A DNA stretch of 22,631 nucleotides from Lachnospiraceae bacterium (GCA_900770225.1 CAAGJU010000322.1:1-22631); one strand, 5' to 3'; shown: positions 1-7,682, counted from the stretch's first letter. Made by a program: numbers and translations. The notes: a model not told the origin generated them from the letters alone.

Positions 1-2632
1 AGCCGGTACCCATATCACCCGTGACGATAGACGTATATCCGTCAGGTACATTGACTTCCTGAACGGTGTACTTGATATCCTTTCCGCTCTTCTTCGCATC
101 CAGATCGTCGAAGCTTCCCGTCCAGTCGTTTATTTCACTCAGTGTCAGTGTCTTTCCATCAACCTCTTTGCCATCAGCATATAGCTGTACGGTTACGCTA
201 TCAGGGCGGATTCCATCCTGGTTCTCACTGTCAGCCCACGCCTTTGTAACTTTAATACTAACTCTATCCGATGTTGTATCTGGTTTATTATTAAAAACTG
301 GTGTGTCTGATAATAATTTATTGGTACATGCCTCATCTGAATAATAGCCCAAAACCTTCACATCCGCGCCATAAACTTTTTTATTATTATCAATTTTAAC
401 GGTATTGGTTATGGCAACTTTAGCATAGTAGATATTGGCTCCATCAGCAGAATATGTAACATCTCCAATTTTCTGACTTGCCGGCTCAGATATTCTATAA
501 ATTACATTTTCCGTTGAATTACGGTTCTCATCATATTCAGCAGTTAAATCTTTGAATTTTATTTCCGAACCATCGTTGTTTACTGTATCAATTGGTTCCC
601 AAGAAGTACCGTTCTGTTTCTCCAAAGTGAATATAAATTTATTTGTACTTGGTGTTGTATTATTTACTAATTTTGAAGCTCCCAGACTATAGGTGGTATG
701 AACGTGATATTCTGGCATATTCTGGGAAACACAATGCCACTCTCCACCGCTTACTGTAACATCCTTTGCGACCAGCCATCCACTTGAAGTTCCACCGAAG
801 CTACTAATTGTAGCTTTTGGAGCAAGAACAATACCGAAAATGCCTCCAGTCCATGAAACAGACGTTGCATTAGGCATATTAAAAACAATTGTCCTAGCAT
901 ATTTATCAGCGGTGCTGTCTGCAGTAGTAGACGCTACGCCATTCACACTGAAGTTCTTAAATCGAGGTGTTTTAGATTTAAAGTTAAAAACAATGACTTG
1001 ATTATCATTTTTTGCTATTTGGAAATTATCTGGAATATTGCTAAAAAAATCTTCACCATCAATATAAAAAGTTCCCGGTCCATAGCTCGTGAAATCTATA
1101 GTCTTATGGTCATTATTATTAAAGTCATTAGTGGATATAATTATCGCAGAGTAGCTTTTCTCCTTAAGCATTCTCAGCCCTACTGATTCAGCGCTGTTCA
1201 GCATACCATCTATTTCCGCTTGTATTTCAGTGGAGTTCGCATCCTCAACAATTGTATTATTTGCTCCCTCTGCAATTTTGTCAGTATTTGCTATAGATGT
1301 ACGCAAAATAACAGTCTTTTTTGTAGTGATTTTAATCTGATTCAAAATTTTATCTACTAAGATCTGACCGGGATTATTAGCAGATGTATAAGCACCAAGT
1401 GTAAAATTGCAGCCACCATTATCATAATTGATAGCAGCAAAATTACTGTCCATATGACAACTTTGTTTCAAACTATCTGCAACTATACCATAATATATCG
1501 CATCACCAAGGATGTTTTCAGCACTCTCGGAGGTACCTGCTGAGATCTGCGTCGTTTCACCGTTAACAGTAAATGCATAGGCAGAAAACGCATCCGCTTT
1601 AAATTCCGCCGTCTGATTATCTACAGATACATCCGTGCTCTTGACATCTTCAACCCTGACATCAGACGCACTAATATTGGTAGCTTCTGCTGTAGTGTCG
1701 GTGCTTTCCTTGACAGAATCTATCAGGGGCAGATGCTTGATTTCAACATCAGAATCTGATTCTGCAGACAGGTCGTCTGTCAGCTGATCTTTTTTGAAGT
1801 CAACGCTAATTTTTACAGCGCCCTCTGCCGGCTGAATCTCAACCTCTTTCGTTGATACAGTTCCGTCTTCATTCTGTACATCAACGTTGTAGATGAAGGC
1901 CATATCGTACAGGAGCGTATTTTCAGCAGTATACTGTTGTTCACCTGCATCAGAATCAGACGATGCTGTCGCATCGTTATTCAATGCATTCATATATGCC
2001 TGGTAATTGTATCCGTCAGTATTCTGTGTGATCGGTGTTACACGGAATTCCGCCTCATCAGGGATTGCCTGTGGATCAGTAAGTACGGCGGTGACTGAAA
2101 TATTATTGTCGTCATAGGTATATGTACTTTCTGTAGCATCTTCAAGTGCCTTTTGAATCTGCTCCTTTTCTTGCAGCACTTCATCGGCTGCCTCTTCAGA
2201 AGAACTGGATGATGAAGAAGAGGATGAAGACACTGATTCGGAATTTTTGTCTGAATCATCAGACTTGGAATCCATCTCTGTGCTGTCGGTACCGTCATCC
2301 TTTGCGTCTTCTTTCTTCTCCCCGTCAGCATCCGTAGTGGTAGCATCCGATGCCTGAGGATCTGTCGCCTCATCATTGTTAAGATTAATCTCCTGTGTCG
2401 TATTGGGAGTTTCTCCACTCGCCGGAGACACCTCCGCTGCGCCAGAATCATTCTCTGCAGCCGCACCTTCCTCAGTAGTCGTTGCATTCGCACCATCCGT
2501 CGCATTTGACTCCTGCACAACAGTATCGTCAGCTGCTCTCATGCTCGTGTTCGTAGTAATTCCGCTGACTGCGACCATGGCAACTGAAAGGAACAGTGCT
2601 ATCCATTTTTTAAATGTATTATTTTTCTTCAT
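1..2632 (-). CDS. Large secreted surface protein with choice-of-anchor A and Cna_B domains (3' end outside window)
   Basis: Reading the minus strand from an ATG at 2632 gives 877 open codons to the window edge; the frame was followed codon by codon over 1-2100 without a stop, and the start is preceded by AGGAG 7 nt upstream. Residues 1-34 form a Sec signal peptide (MKKNNTFKKW, hydrophobic core, then AADD). Residues about 35-150 are an acidic Ser/Thr/Asp-rich linker with a run of ten serines. Residues about 375-635 resemble a choice-of-anchor A domain, including the pattern VFNMPNATSVSWTGG, then GIVLAPKATISS and GGEWHC near its end. A Cna_B-type beta domain starts near residue 785 (VSIKVTKAWAD) and is still running at the edge (YTVQEVNVPDGY). 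Such proteins are normally exported adhesin-like stalks anchored by sortase, but the anchor would lie outside the window. It follows the next gene upstream by 27 nt, so the two probably share a transcript. Confidence 0.88.
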   Translation of the reverse strand, partial: MKKNNTFKKWIALFLSVAMVAVSGITTNTSMRAADDTVVQESNATDGANATTTEEGAAAENDSGAAEVSPASGETPNTTQEINLNNDEATDPQASDATTTDADGEKKEDAKDDGTDSTEMDSKSDDSDKNSESVSSSSSSSSSSSEEAADEVLQEKEQIQKALEDATESTYTYDDNNISVTAVLTDPQAIPDEAEFRVTPITQNTDGYNYQAYMNALNNDATASSDSDAGEQQYTAENTLLYDMAFIYNVDVQNEDGTVSTKEVEIQPAEGAVKISVDFKKDQLTDDLSAESDSDVEIKHLPLIDSVKESTDTTAEATNISASDVRVEDVKSTDVSVDNQTAEFKADAFSAYAFTVNGETTQISAGTSESAENILGDAIYYGIVADSLKQSCHMDSNFAAINYDNGGCNFTLGAYTSANNPGQILVDKILNQIKITTKKTVILRTSIANTDKIAEGANNTIVEDANSTEIQAEIDGMLNSAESVGLRMLKEKSYSAIIISTNDFNNNDHKTIDFTSYGPGTFYIDGEDFFSNIPDNFQIAKNDNQVIVFNFKSKTPRFKNFSVNGVASTTADSTADKYARTIVFNMPNATSVSWTGGIFGIVLAPKATISSFGGTSSGWLVAKDVTVSGGEWHCVSQNMPEYHVHTTYSLGASKLVNNTTPSTNKFIFTLEKQNGTSWEPIDTVNNDGSEIKFKDLTAEYDENRNSTENVIYRISEPASQKIGDVTYSADGANIYYAKVAITNTVKIDNNKKVYGADVKVLGYYSDEACTNKLLSDTPVFNNKPDTTSDRVSIKVTKAWADSENQDGIRPDSVTVQLYADGKEVDGKTLTLSEINDWTGSFDDLDAKKSGKDIKYTVQEVNVPDGYTSIVTGDMGTG

Positions 2633-2659
2633 TGCTCTTCTCCTCTCACTGCCTGTCCA

Positions 2660-4477
2660 TCAATGTTTCCTGTTGGATCTTGCTCTCCGAACGAGCAGGA
2701 TTGTTGCAATTACGCAGGCGGCCAGTGCCGCGAGCCCGATAATAACAAGTACGACTGTCTTCGCGGAACTGCTGTCTTCTGCCGTGGAATCAAGCCAGAT
2801 ATTGCTCTCCGGTGTCTGCAGATCATCAGCATGTACGCCGTCAACGGTCACATCCTGTGAATCCTTACTGCCCGTATCATCGGAACTTTCTGCCGTCGAC
2901 GATTCGTCTGAGCTATCGCCATTTTCATCCGAACCGGATGTTCCATTGCTGAGCTGAATATTATCTGCCGGTGTCGGAATAATCTCTGCGCCTGTAGCAT
3001 CATTCGTAGATACTACTGTACTGACACCGTTATCTGTATTGGTTACAATTGTTCTTGTAATGCCGGGAAGAACGCGGTATGTCGTCGGTCCCGGAATAAT
3101 CACTTCCTGAACCTCCTCCGTCGTAATAACGCTTGTCTGGAACTCAGTGTTGTTTTCATCATAATAGTAAACGGTATAGATTTCTTTCGGCGAATAATAA
3201 TTGTAATCCACCGAAGCCACCTGGCCCGCTACGCGGAGGTAATGAATACCATTAGCATCGATGCTGTCCGGGAAGCTGAGTTTTGTATCAGCATCCGAGC
3301 TGACCTGCTGCGTTATGCTCTGAATCACATTTCCATTGGCAATATCTACATATTGAATGTTGATGTCCTTTGTTTTTACCTCAGAGGAATTATCGTATCC
3401 CTCAGGATCATAGTAGATATACGTAGTGTGATTCGTATCCGCGTACTTGTGTGATAAGGTGCCCTTATCAAACAGCTTGTTTACGGTATAGTTCGTACCG
3501 TTGATCTGCATAGTTTTCTGAATCGTGTACACTGTTGGATCACCAGGCTTAACCTCTACCACATCAGATCCAATGCACCGGTTCGTCTCAGAATTATAGA
3601 AAAGGATATACCAGTTGTATGGTTCGGTGGAATCAGCTGTCAGTTTTTTATAATGAATCTGATAAGTTCTCTCCGTATCGGATACCTTATGGGTAATCGT
3701 GGTGTCACCGACAGCACGATAATAAATAATCTCGCCATTCTTCGTCATGGAAAATGTTTTCGGTGCGATAAATGTATGCTTCTTCCCATTAACAAAAAAT
3801 GAACGAGTCGTAATGACGCTGTTGTCGGCATCATCGATATACTCGACATTCACGGTGTAAGCCGTATCCGTATCCTTCTGCAATGTGTAATATACGTTTA
3901 CAACCGTCTGATCGTTACTGTCATCCTTCTTGGAAGATCGCGCATAGACTTTATTGCCGGACTCCAGCGTTTTTGGTATTTGATCTTCTGAACCCGTGAA
4001 TGTATAGAGAAGCGATCCATCGTCTGTCATGCACTTATACGTTTTCGATTCGGTCAAAACGCTGTCCGAATGCAACGTATACTTAAAATCCATATTGCCG
4101 GTGATCGTGTTCTCTGCGTCGGCCTTAAGGCATGCAGAAGAAGCATCCAATGCGCCGCTCGGGCCGCTCACGATATCATAATCTTTACCGTCCTTATAAA
4201 ACGTAGAACGCACAGAAATATCTCCTGAAGGTCCCCATGTTTCGCCCGCAGATGCGTTGAATGTCTCCAGCACGGTGTTACCATCAAGGAAACGGATCGT
4301 GTACTCAGTTTCCTCAGAGGATGAGGCCGGGGCTGTTACCACATTGTCTGTACTGTCCGCATTTTCTGCGTCATCTGCCCACACTGGCATTGCTACGGTT
4401 GCCATCATGAAAACAGACATGACGACAGCGGAAACTTGAACCGCGATTTTTTTCATTCTTCCTTCACTTCTCCTCAT
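2660..4477 (-). CDS. Membrane-anchored surface protein with MucBP-like beta repeats
   Basis: The product has an N-terminal Sec signal (MKKIAVQVSAVVMSVF, cleavage likely after PVWA), then repeated modules of roughly 75 residues built on a YTVxVEYID/INIQYVD start and an IYYYD-like end. These resemble MucBP-type repeats of Gram-positive adhesins. A Ser/Asp-rich stretch follows, then a C-terminal membrane helix (VVLVIIGLAALAACVIATIL) and a basic tail RRARSNRKH. No LPxTG-like motif is visible before the helix, so retention as a membrane protein or use of a non-canonical sorting signal are both possible. I chose the ATG at 4477 because GAGG lies about 8 nt upstream; an ATG at 4456 (MKKIAVQ) and a GTG at 4498 are alternatives in the same frame. 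It is the first gene of a two-gene surface operon with the choice-of-anchor A protein. Its ligand and function are unknown. Confidence 0.85.
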   Translation of the reverse strand: MRRSEGRMKKIAVQVSAVVMSVFMMATVAMPVWADDAENADSTDNVVTAPASSSEETEYTIRFLDGNTVLETFNASAGETWGPSGDISVRSTFYKDGKDYDIVSGPSGALDASSACLKADAENTITGNMDFKYTLHSDSVLTESKTYKCMTDDGSLLYTFTGSEDQIPKTLESGNKVYARSSKKDDSNDQTVVNVYYTLQKDTDTAYTVNVEYIDDADNSVITTRSFFVNGKKHTFIAPKTFSMTKNGEIIYYRAVGDTTITHKVSDTERTYQIHYKKLTADSTEPYNWYILFYNSETNRCIGSDVVEVKPGDPTVYTIQKTMQINGTNYTVNKLFDKGTLSHKYADTNHTTYIYYDPEGYDNSSEVKTKDINIQYVDIANGNVIQSITQQVSSDADTKLSFPDSIDANGIHYLRVAGQVASVDYNYYSPKEIYTVYYYDENNTEFQTSVITTEEVQEVIIPGPTTYRVLPGITRTIVTNTDNGVSTVVSTNDATGAEIIPTPADNIQLSNGTSGSDENGDSSDESSTAESSDDTGSKDSQDVTVDGVHADDLQTPESNIWLDSTAEDSSSAKTVVLVIIGLAALAACVIATILLVRRARSNRKH

Positions 4478-4781
4478 GCTTCTTCCTCTTTCCTGCACCT
4501 AAAAAACACCTTGTCATTCCATGAATCTGCAATTTTCCCGCTGGTTTCAGATGTTAAAAAGCCGGTTGAAGCCTGTCTCCAACCGGTTTACTGTGTATCA
4601 CCCGGTTAAATTACATATTCAACCGTAAGTGATTGCTGTCTCAGAGTTACCCTGTCGGGCAATCAATGCTGCCCTTTCCTGTAAGTTTCAATGCCCGGAA
4701 ACGCCTACTTATGAAAACGTTTCAGTAGACTTTTTCAGGATAATAAAGTATAGTTCCACTTATAGCTTTAATTATATCTAA
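4478..4781 (-). promoter_or_regulatory. Structured 5' leader of the surface-protein operon, riboswitch-like
   Basis: About 300 nt separate the predicted promoter from the first gene. Reading the minus strand, several hairpins are visible: GTCTACT with AGTAGGC, GTTTC with GAAAC, GGGC with GCCC, and GATTGC with GCAATC enclosing CAGGG-UAA-CUCUG. The 3' part carries the terminator and a competing fold. The conserved cores I know for c-di-GMP-I and -II, TPP, SAM, cobalamin, lysine, FMN, guanidine and T-box leaders were looked for by eye and not found. A CcpA cre-like near-palindrome TGAAAACGTTTCA sits at 4712-4724, about 50 nt after the predicted start of transcription. The ligand or trigger is unknown. 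Confidence 0.5.
4556..4589 (-). terminator. Intrinsic terminator hairpin in the 5' leader of the surface operon
   Basis: On the minus strand AACCGGTTG and CAACCGGCT form a strong stem around a loop of about 11 nt, followed at once by TTTTT. It lies about 80 nt before the start codon of the MucBP-like gene, inside the predicted leader and not after a gene. This placement suggests premature termination control. Upstream segments can pair with both arms instead. Confidence 0.7.
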
Positions 4782-4810
4782 ATGATATCACCGGTATATT
4801 CCGGTTACAA
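4782..4810 (-). promoter_or_regulatory. Predicted sigma-A promoter with a dyad between -35 and -10 (surface operon)
   Basis: On the minus strand a TTGTAA (-35, 4805-4810) and TATCAT (-10, 4782-4787) are 17 nt apart. The spacer contains a perfect inverted repeat ACCGG-N6-CCGGT (4790-4805), a plausible repressor site. A second possible -10, TATAAT, lies at 4771-4776 but without a good -35. Confidence 0.45.
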
Positions 4811-4849
4811 TGTATGAATTATCCAAGAAAACAGACGTCCGATTGACTA

Positions 4850-4898
4850 TTTCGTGAAATTTCGTGACGTTTCGTCATTTTTCGTTCTGGTTTTTCGT
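4850..4898. repeat. 10-bp-phased TTTCGT array upstream of the surface operon
   Basis: TTTCGT occurs at 4850, 4860, 4870 and 4880, exactly 10 bp apart, and again at 4893. The hexamers therefore lie on one face of the helix. The array is about 65-115 bp upstream of the predicted start of the surface operon transcript and 70 bp after the yczE-like stop codon. Phased direct repeats of this kind are typical of activator binding sites, but the protein is unknown. The rest of the 4811-4970 intergenic stretch shows nothing recognisable. Confidence 0.5.
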
Positions 4899-4970
4899 TT
4901 CCGTGGTGCATTGTGAACAACAGAGGAAGAACGCGTATTTTCTGCCGTATGGCATGTGTCCATAAGCACT

Positions 4971-5666
4971 TCAGTTTCCGATTCTGCCGTAGCGCATCGG
5001 CACAGCGACCGTCCGATTGAAGAAGTCGATCAGAGGTCCCATAAAAAACGCAGTGATCAGCGTTCCGATGCCGACGGCCGCACCGAGCAGCCAGCCGATC
5101 AGCACGGCAATGAGATCTGAGGTAATTCTCGCCCAGCGAAAAGGGAATCTGGTGCGCTCGGACACCGTCAGTGAGATGGCGTCGTATGTCGACACGCCGA
5201 GATCCGCCGTAAAGTACAGCGCCGAGGCAAAGCACATGATCACGATGCCGCCGGCCAGCAGCACGAGCCTCACCGGCCAGTTCGGATCAGAAAAGATCCT
5301 GTTCATCAGCCACTCGGAGAAATCCGCAATATATCCGACCAGAAAAATATTGATGACGGTTCCCAGCCCGATCTTCTTTCTGTTCCAGAAAAAAATAATG
5401 ACCAGCAGGATGGCATTCAGAATCGTATAGAATGTGCCGAAGCTGATCTTGAACACGTGGTCACTGAGAAACATCCACACGCCGTGGCAGAATACCTGAA
5501 AAGGATCAAAGCCGCAGCCGGAATGGCTGAACAGGCCGATACTGAATCCCATGACACTCACGCCGATGACCGTCATGATGATGCGCCGCCTCATATCTGG
5601 CGTCATCCAGTTTTTTCCTTTATCCTCTGGTTGCATCTTCTGTCTGTCTTTTGTTTTATTTTCCAA
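4971..5666 (-). CDS. YczE/YyaS/YitT-like integral membrane protein
   Basis: The protein of 231 residues has about five hydrophobic segments and the family pattern GxSIGLFSHSGCGFDPFQVF near residues 40-60, as well as FTADLGVSTYDAISL and a conserved C-terminal FMGPLIDFF. These match the YczE/YitT group of uncharacterised Bacillota membrane proteins, whose substrate is not established. The longest reading uses a TTG start at 5666 with AAAGGA 10 nt upstream; an ATG at residue 21 (MTPDMRRR) has AAAGGA 9 nt upstream and is an equally good start. It is separated from metY by 0.5 kb and from the surface operon by another long spacer, so it is probably transcribed alone. Confidence 0.75.
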   Translation of the reverse strand: MENKTKDRQKMQPEDKGKNWMTPDMRRRIIMTVIGVSVMGFSIGLFSHSGCGFDPFQVFCHGVWMFLSDHVFKISFGTFYTILNAILLVIIFFWNRKKIGLGTVINIFLVGYIADFSEWLMNRIFSDPNWPVRLVLLAGGIVIMCFASALYFTADLGVSTYDAISLTVSERTRFPFRWARITSDLIAVLIGWLLGAAVGIGTLITAFFMGPLIDFFNRTVAVPMRYGRIGN

Positions 5667-5801
5667 GGTCGTTGATTCCTTTCACTGTGCAGTTATCTCT
5701 GCCTGAAAATGTTCTTTCTTATCTTACTCTCTTTTTATTCTACTGGCATATTTTTATATCTCACATGTCCGACTTCGCCGGACTGTCGCGACGCTCGCCA
5801 C

Positions 5802-5909
5802 ACCGCACGCACTACGTGCTTGCGGTCTCGCACTGTTCGCTCTCCGCAGAATCACGCTTCGCGTGTTCTGCGCTTCGCTTCCAGTGCTTCCGCACGCTTC
5901 GCGTGCGGA
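5802..5909. repeat. Cluster of three related GC-rich palindromes
   Basis: Three consecutive inverted repeats share a CACGC-N3-GCGTG type core: ACCGCAcGCAC with GTGCtTGCGGT (5802-5826), GCAGAAtCACGC with GCGTGTTCTGC (5846-5871), and a perfect TCCGCACGC-TTC-GCGTGCGGA (5889-5909). The local composition is much more GC-rich than the flanks. They resemble REP/PU-type palindromic elements, but no family can be named from one locus. Confidence 0.55.
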
Positions 5910-5928
5910 TGTGGCTCGCTGTTCGCGC

Positions 5929-5960
5929 AAAAAACGCGCCGGCAGATGGGCCGACGCGTT
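5929..5960 (-). terminator. Intrinsic terminator (metY transcript or small RNA)
   Basis: AACGCG-CGGC pairs with GCCG-CGCGTT (10 of 11 positions) around a 6-nt loop, and the minus-strand transcript continues with a T run (5929-5934). Orientation fits transcription from metY or from a small RNA starting near 6008. It would insulate the yczE-like gene. Confidence 0.6.
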
Positions 5961-6008
5961 CTTTCCGGTACTCCGGGGATCCGTCCGGTCTCCCGGCCTG
6001 ATTCCCGT
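5929..6008 (-). ncRNA. Possible small RNA with intrinsic terminator downstream of metY
   Basis: On the minus strand a TATGAT -10-like hexamer (6015-6020) is followed by about 80 nt containing CCGG-GAGA-CCGG (a GNRA tetraloop), CCGG-AGTA-CCGG, and finally the terminator at 5929-5960. No good -35 is present and no start codon with a ribosome site was found inside. It could equally be the 3' end of the metY transcript. Confidence 0.3.
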
Positions 6009-6191
6009 TTTCCAATCATATATATAGAGGAAAACTCTATGACATAGTAAGCTGTGCATTCATCCCGCACGCAGGTAAGCTGAGTCTGCTTCTGCAGATA
6101 TTCACTATGCAGTTCTGCAGAATCTCCATGCTTCCTGTCATGCATCTATTCGGAAGGTCTGCACATCAGAGTTCTCAGACTCTCCTGTTTC

Positions 6192-7496
6192 TCAGGCTTT
6201 GACTGCCTCAAATGCCTCATCCAGATCGGCGATGATATCGTCGATATGCTCGGTGCCGATGGAGAGACGGATCGTGTTGGGTTTGATGCCCTGATCCAGA
6301 AGCTCTTCCGGGCTATCCTCAGAATGAGTGGTTGATGCCGGATGGATAACCAGAGACTTCACATCTGCAACGTTTGCAAGCAGTGAGAACAGTTTCAGAT
6401 GGTCAACCCAATCCTTTGCATGGCGCTCGTCGCCCTTCAGATCGAAGGTGAAGATAGATCCGCCGCCTTCCGGCAGATACTTCTTGTACAGTGCCTGCTG
6501 CTGCGGATCCTTGGATACCGCCGGATGGCTGATGTACTCTACTTCCGGACGGCTCTGCAGATACTCGAGAACCTTCTTGGTGTTCTCGCGCTGGCGCTCA
6601 ACTCTGAGGCTCAGTGTCTCAAGTCCCTGGATAAAAATCCATGCATGGATCGGTGAAAGGGTAGCGCCCTCATCGCGGAGGATAATGGCACGAAGGTATG
6701 TGGCGATGACTGCGGGCGCTGTATCCTTTGCAAATACGAGTCCGTGGTAAGACGGATTCGGCTGTGAGAGCCACGGCCATTTGTCGGACTGCGCATAATC
6801 AAACTTTCCTGCATCTACGATAACACCGCCGATGGTAGTTCCATGACCTCCGATGAACTTGGTAGCTGAATGTACAACGATATCAGCGCCGTATTCGATC
6901 GGGCGAATCAGGTATGGAGTTGCGAAGGTGTTATCAATGATCAGCGGGAGTCCATGGCTGTGTGCCAGATTTGCCCATGCTTCAATGTCTACGACTTCAC
7001 CGTTCGGGTTGCCGAGTGTCTCGATGTAAAGTGCCTTGGTGTTGTCCTGAATAGCTGCCTCAGCTGCCTTCAGATCAAAAGGATCTACGAAAGTGGTCGT
7101 CACACCGTAATCAACGAAGGTGTGTGCCAGGAAGTTGTAAGTTCCGCCGTAGATATTTTTTGCTGAAACAATGTGATCGCCGGCCTTGGCTACTGCCTTG
7201 AATGCGTAGGTTACGGCTGCTGCGCCGGATGCTACGGCAAGTGCTGCAACGCCGCCCTCAAGTGCTGCGATTCTCTTCTCGAATACATCCTCGGTCGGGT
7301 TGGTCAGACGTCCGTAGATGTTGCCGGCGTCCTTGAGTGCGAATCTTGCTTCGCCGTGATCACTGTTGCGGAATACATAAGAGGTTGTCTGGTAGATTGG
7401 TACTGCTCTGGAGTCTGTTACCGGATCGGGTTTTTCCTGTCCTACGTGAAGTGCAAGTGTCTCGAATTTTAATTTTCTGTCCTGAAGTTCGCTCAT
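6192..7496 (-). CDS. metY: O-acetylhomoserine sulfhydrylase (O-acetylhomoserine aminocarboxypropyltransferase)
   Basis: The 434-residue product is a cytosolic PLP enzyme of the Cys/Met metabolism family that makes homocysteine from O-acetylhomoserine and sulfide in methionine synthesis. Family marks include YGRLTNPT (61-68), the GDHIVSAKNIYGGTYN block (106-121), DNTFATPYL (188-196), and the PLP lysine K213 in HSATKFIGGHGT. The C-terminal IHPASTTHS and IRLSIGTEHIDDI blocks are complete. Its length is typical of MetY and longer than MetB/MetC, which supports sulfhydrylase over cystathionine enzymes. The ATG has a strong AGGAGG 8 nt upstream. No S-box or T-box was recognised in the roughly 185-bp upstream region; a LysR-type dyad was. 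It appears monocistronic. Confidence 0.95.
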   Translation of the reverse strand: MSELQDRKLKFETLALHVGQEKPDPVTDSRAVPIYQTTSYVFRNSDHGEARFALKDAGNIYGRLTNPTEDVFEKRIAALEGGVAALAVASGAAAVTYAFKAVAKAGDHIVSAKNIYGGTYNFLAHTFVDYGVTTTFVDPFDLKAAEAAIQDNTKALYIETLGNPNGEVVDIEAWANLAHSHGLPLIIDNTFATPYLIRPIEYGADIVVHSATKFIGGHGTTIGGVIVDAGKFDYAQSDKWPWLSQPNPSYHGLVFAKDTAPAVIATYLRAIILRDEGATLSPIHAWIFIQGLETLSLRVERQRENTKKVLEYLQSRPEVEYISHPAVSKDPQQQALYKKYLPEGGGSIFTFDLKGDERHAKDWVDHLKLFSLLANVADVKSLVIHPASTTHSEDSPEELLDQGIKPNTIRLSIGTEHIDDIIADLDEAFEAVKA

Positions 7497-7616
7497 AGTG
7501 TTTTCCTCCTTATTCTCTCCGGGCTCTTCGTTTTCCTCTGTTTTTAAAGCCCTGTGCCCTGCTCCGTCCCTCGTGTATGACTTGGTGTGAAGCGGTTGTT
7601 TTCTTTAACTGTGCTT

Positions 7617-7668
7617 ACTATACTACTTCACTCAGGTTTTGAATAATCCGGAAAAACTATGCTTAGTT
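7617..7668 (-). promoter_or_regulatory. metY promoter region with LysR-box-like dyad
   Basis: The minus strand has an AACTA-N4-TAGTT inverted repeat (7655-7668), embedded in a longer near-palindrome with flanking TATA and TTTT, and a TATAGT -10 hexamer at 7617-7622 with no good -35. The dyad would be centred near -50 from the predicted start. A weak -35 plus an upstream dyad is what a LysR-activated promoter looks like. A LysR gene lies one gene upstream, but the link is inference. Confidence 0.45.
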
Positions 7669-7682
7669 ATAGCTTAAATCTA

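Larger units (their letters stand above)
5667..6191. other. Intergenic region without a convincing gene, rich in hairpins
   Basis: This 525-bp stretch lies between metY and the yczE-like gene. Several overlapping short reading frames run through 5650-6145 on both strands, but they are Arg/Ser/Cys-rich, lack ribosome binding sites and match no family, so I treat them as by-products of the GC-rich palindromes. The right half (6050-6190) is ordinary sequence with a few TCTGCAGA palindromes. The middle holds a possible small RNA, and 5802-5909 holds three hairpins. The last 100 bp before yczE are T-rich (A-rich in the mRNA sense) and probably contain its promoter. Confidence 0.6.

Noticed and set aside
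2038..2520. Minus-strand frame of 160 codons rich in Arg, Met and Leu
   Set aside because: It is an alternative frame inside the large surface-protein gene, starts without a ribosome site and has a composition typical of a shadow of Ser/Asp-rich coding DNA.
4478..4781. c-di-GMP-I or -II riboswitch in the surface operon leader
   Set aside because: The conserved core sequences of either class were not found by eye; only the expression platform logic is supported. A covariance-model search would settle it.
5651..6145. Overlapping reading frames of about 67-116 codons on both strands between metY and yczE
   Set aside because: No ribosome sites, mutually overlapping, Arg/Ser/Cys-biased, and explained by GC-rich palindromes.
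7497..7682. S-box (SAM) riboswitch or T-box upstream of metY
   Set aside because: Neither the S-box core nor the T-box sequence is visible, and the region is too short for a typical full leader.
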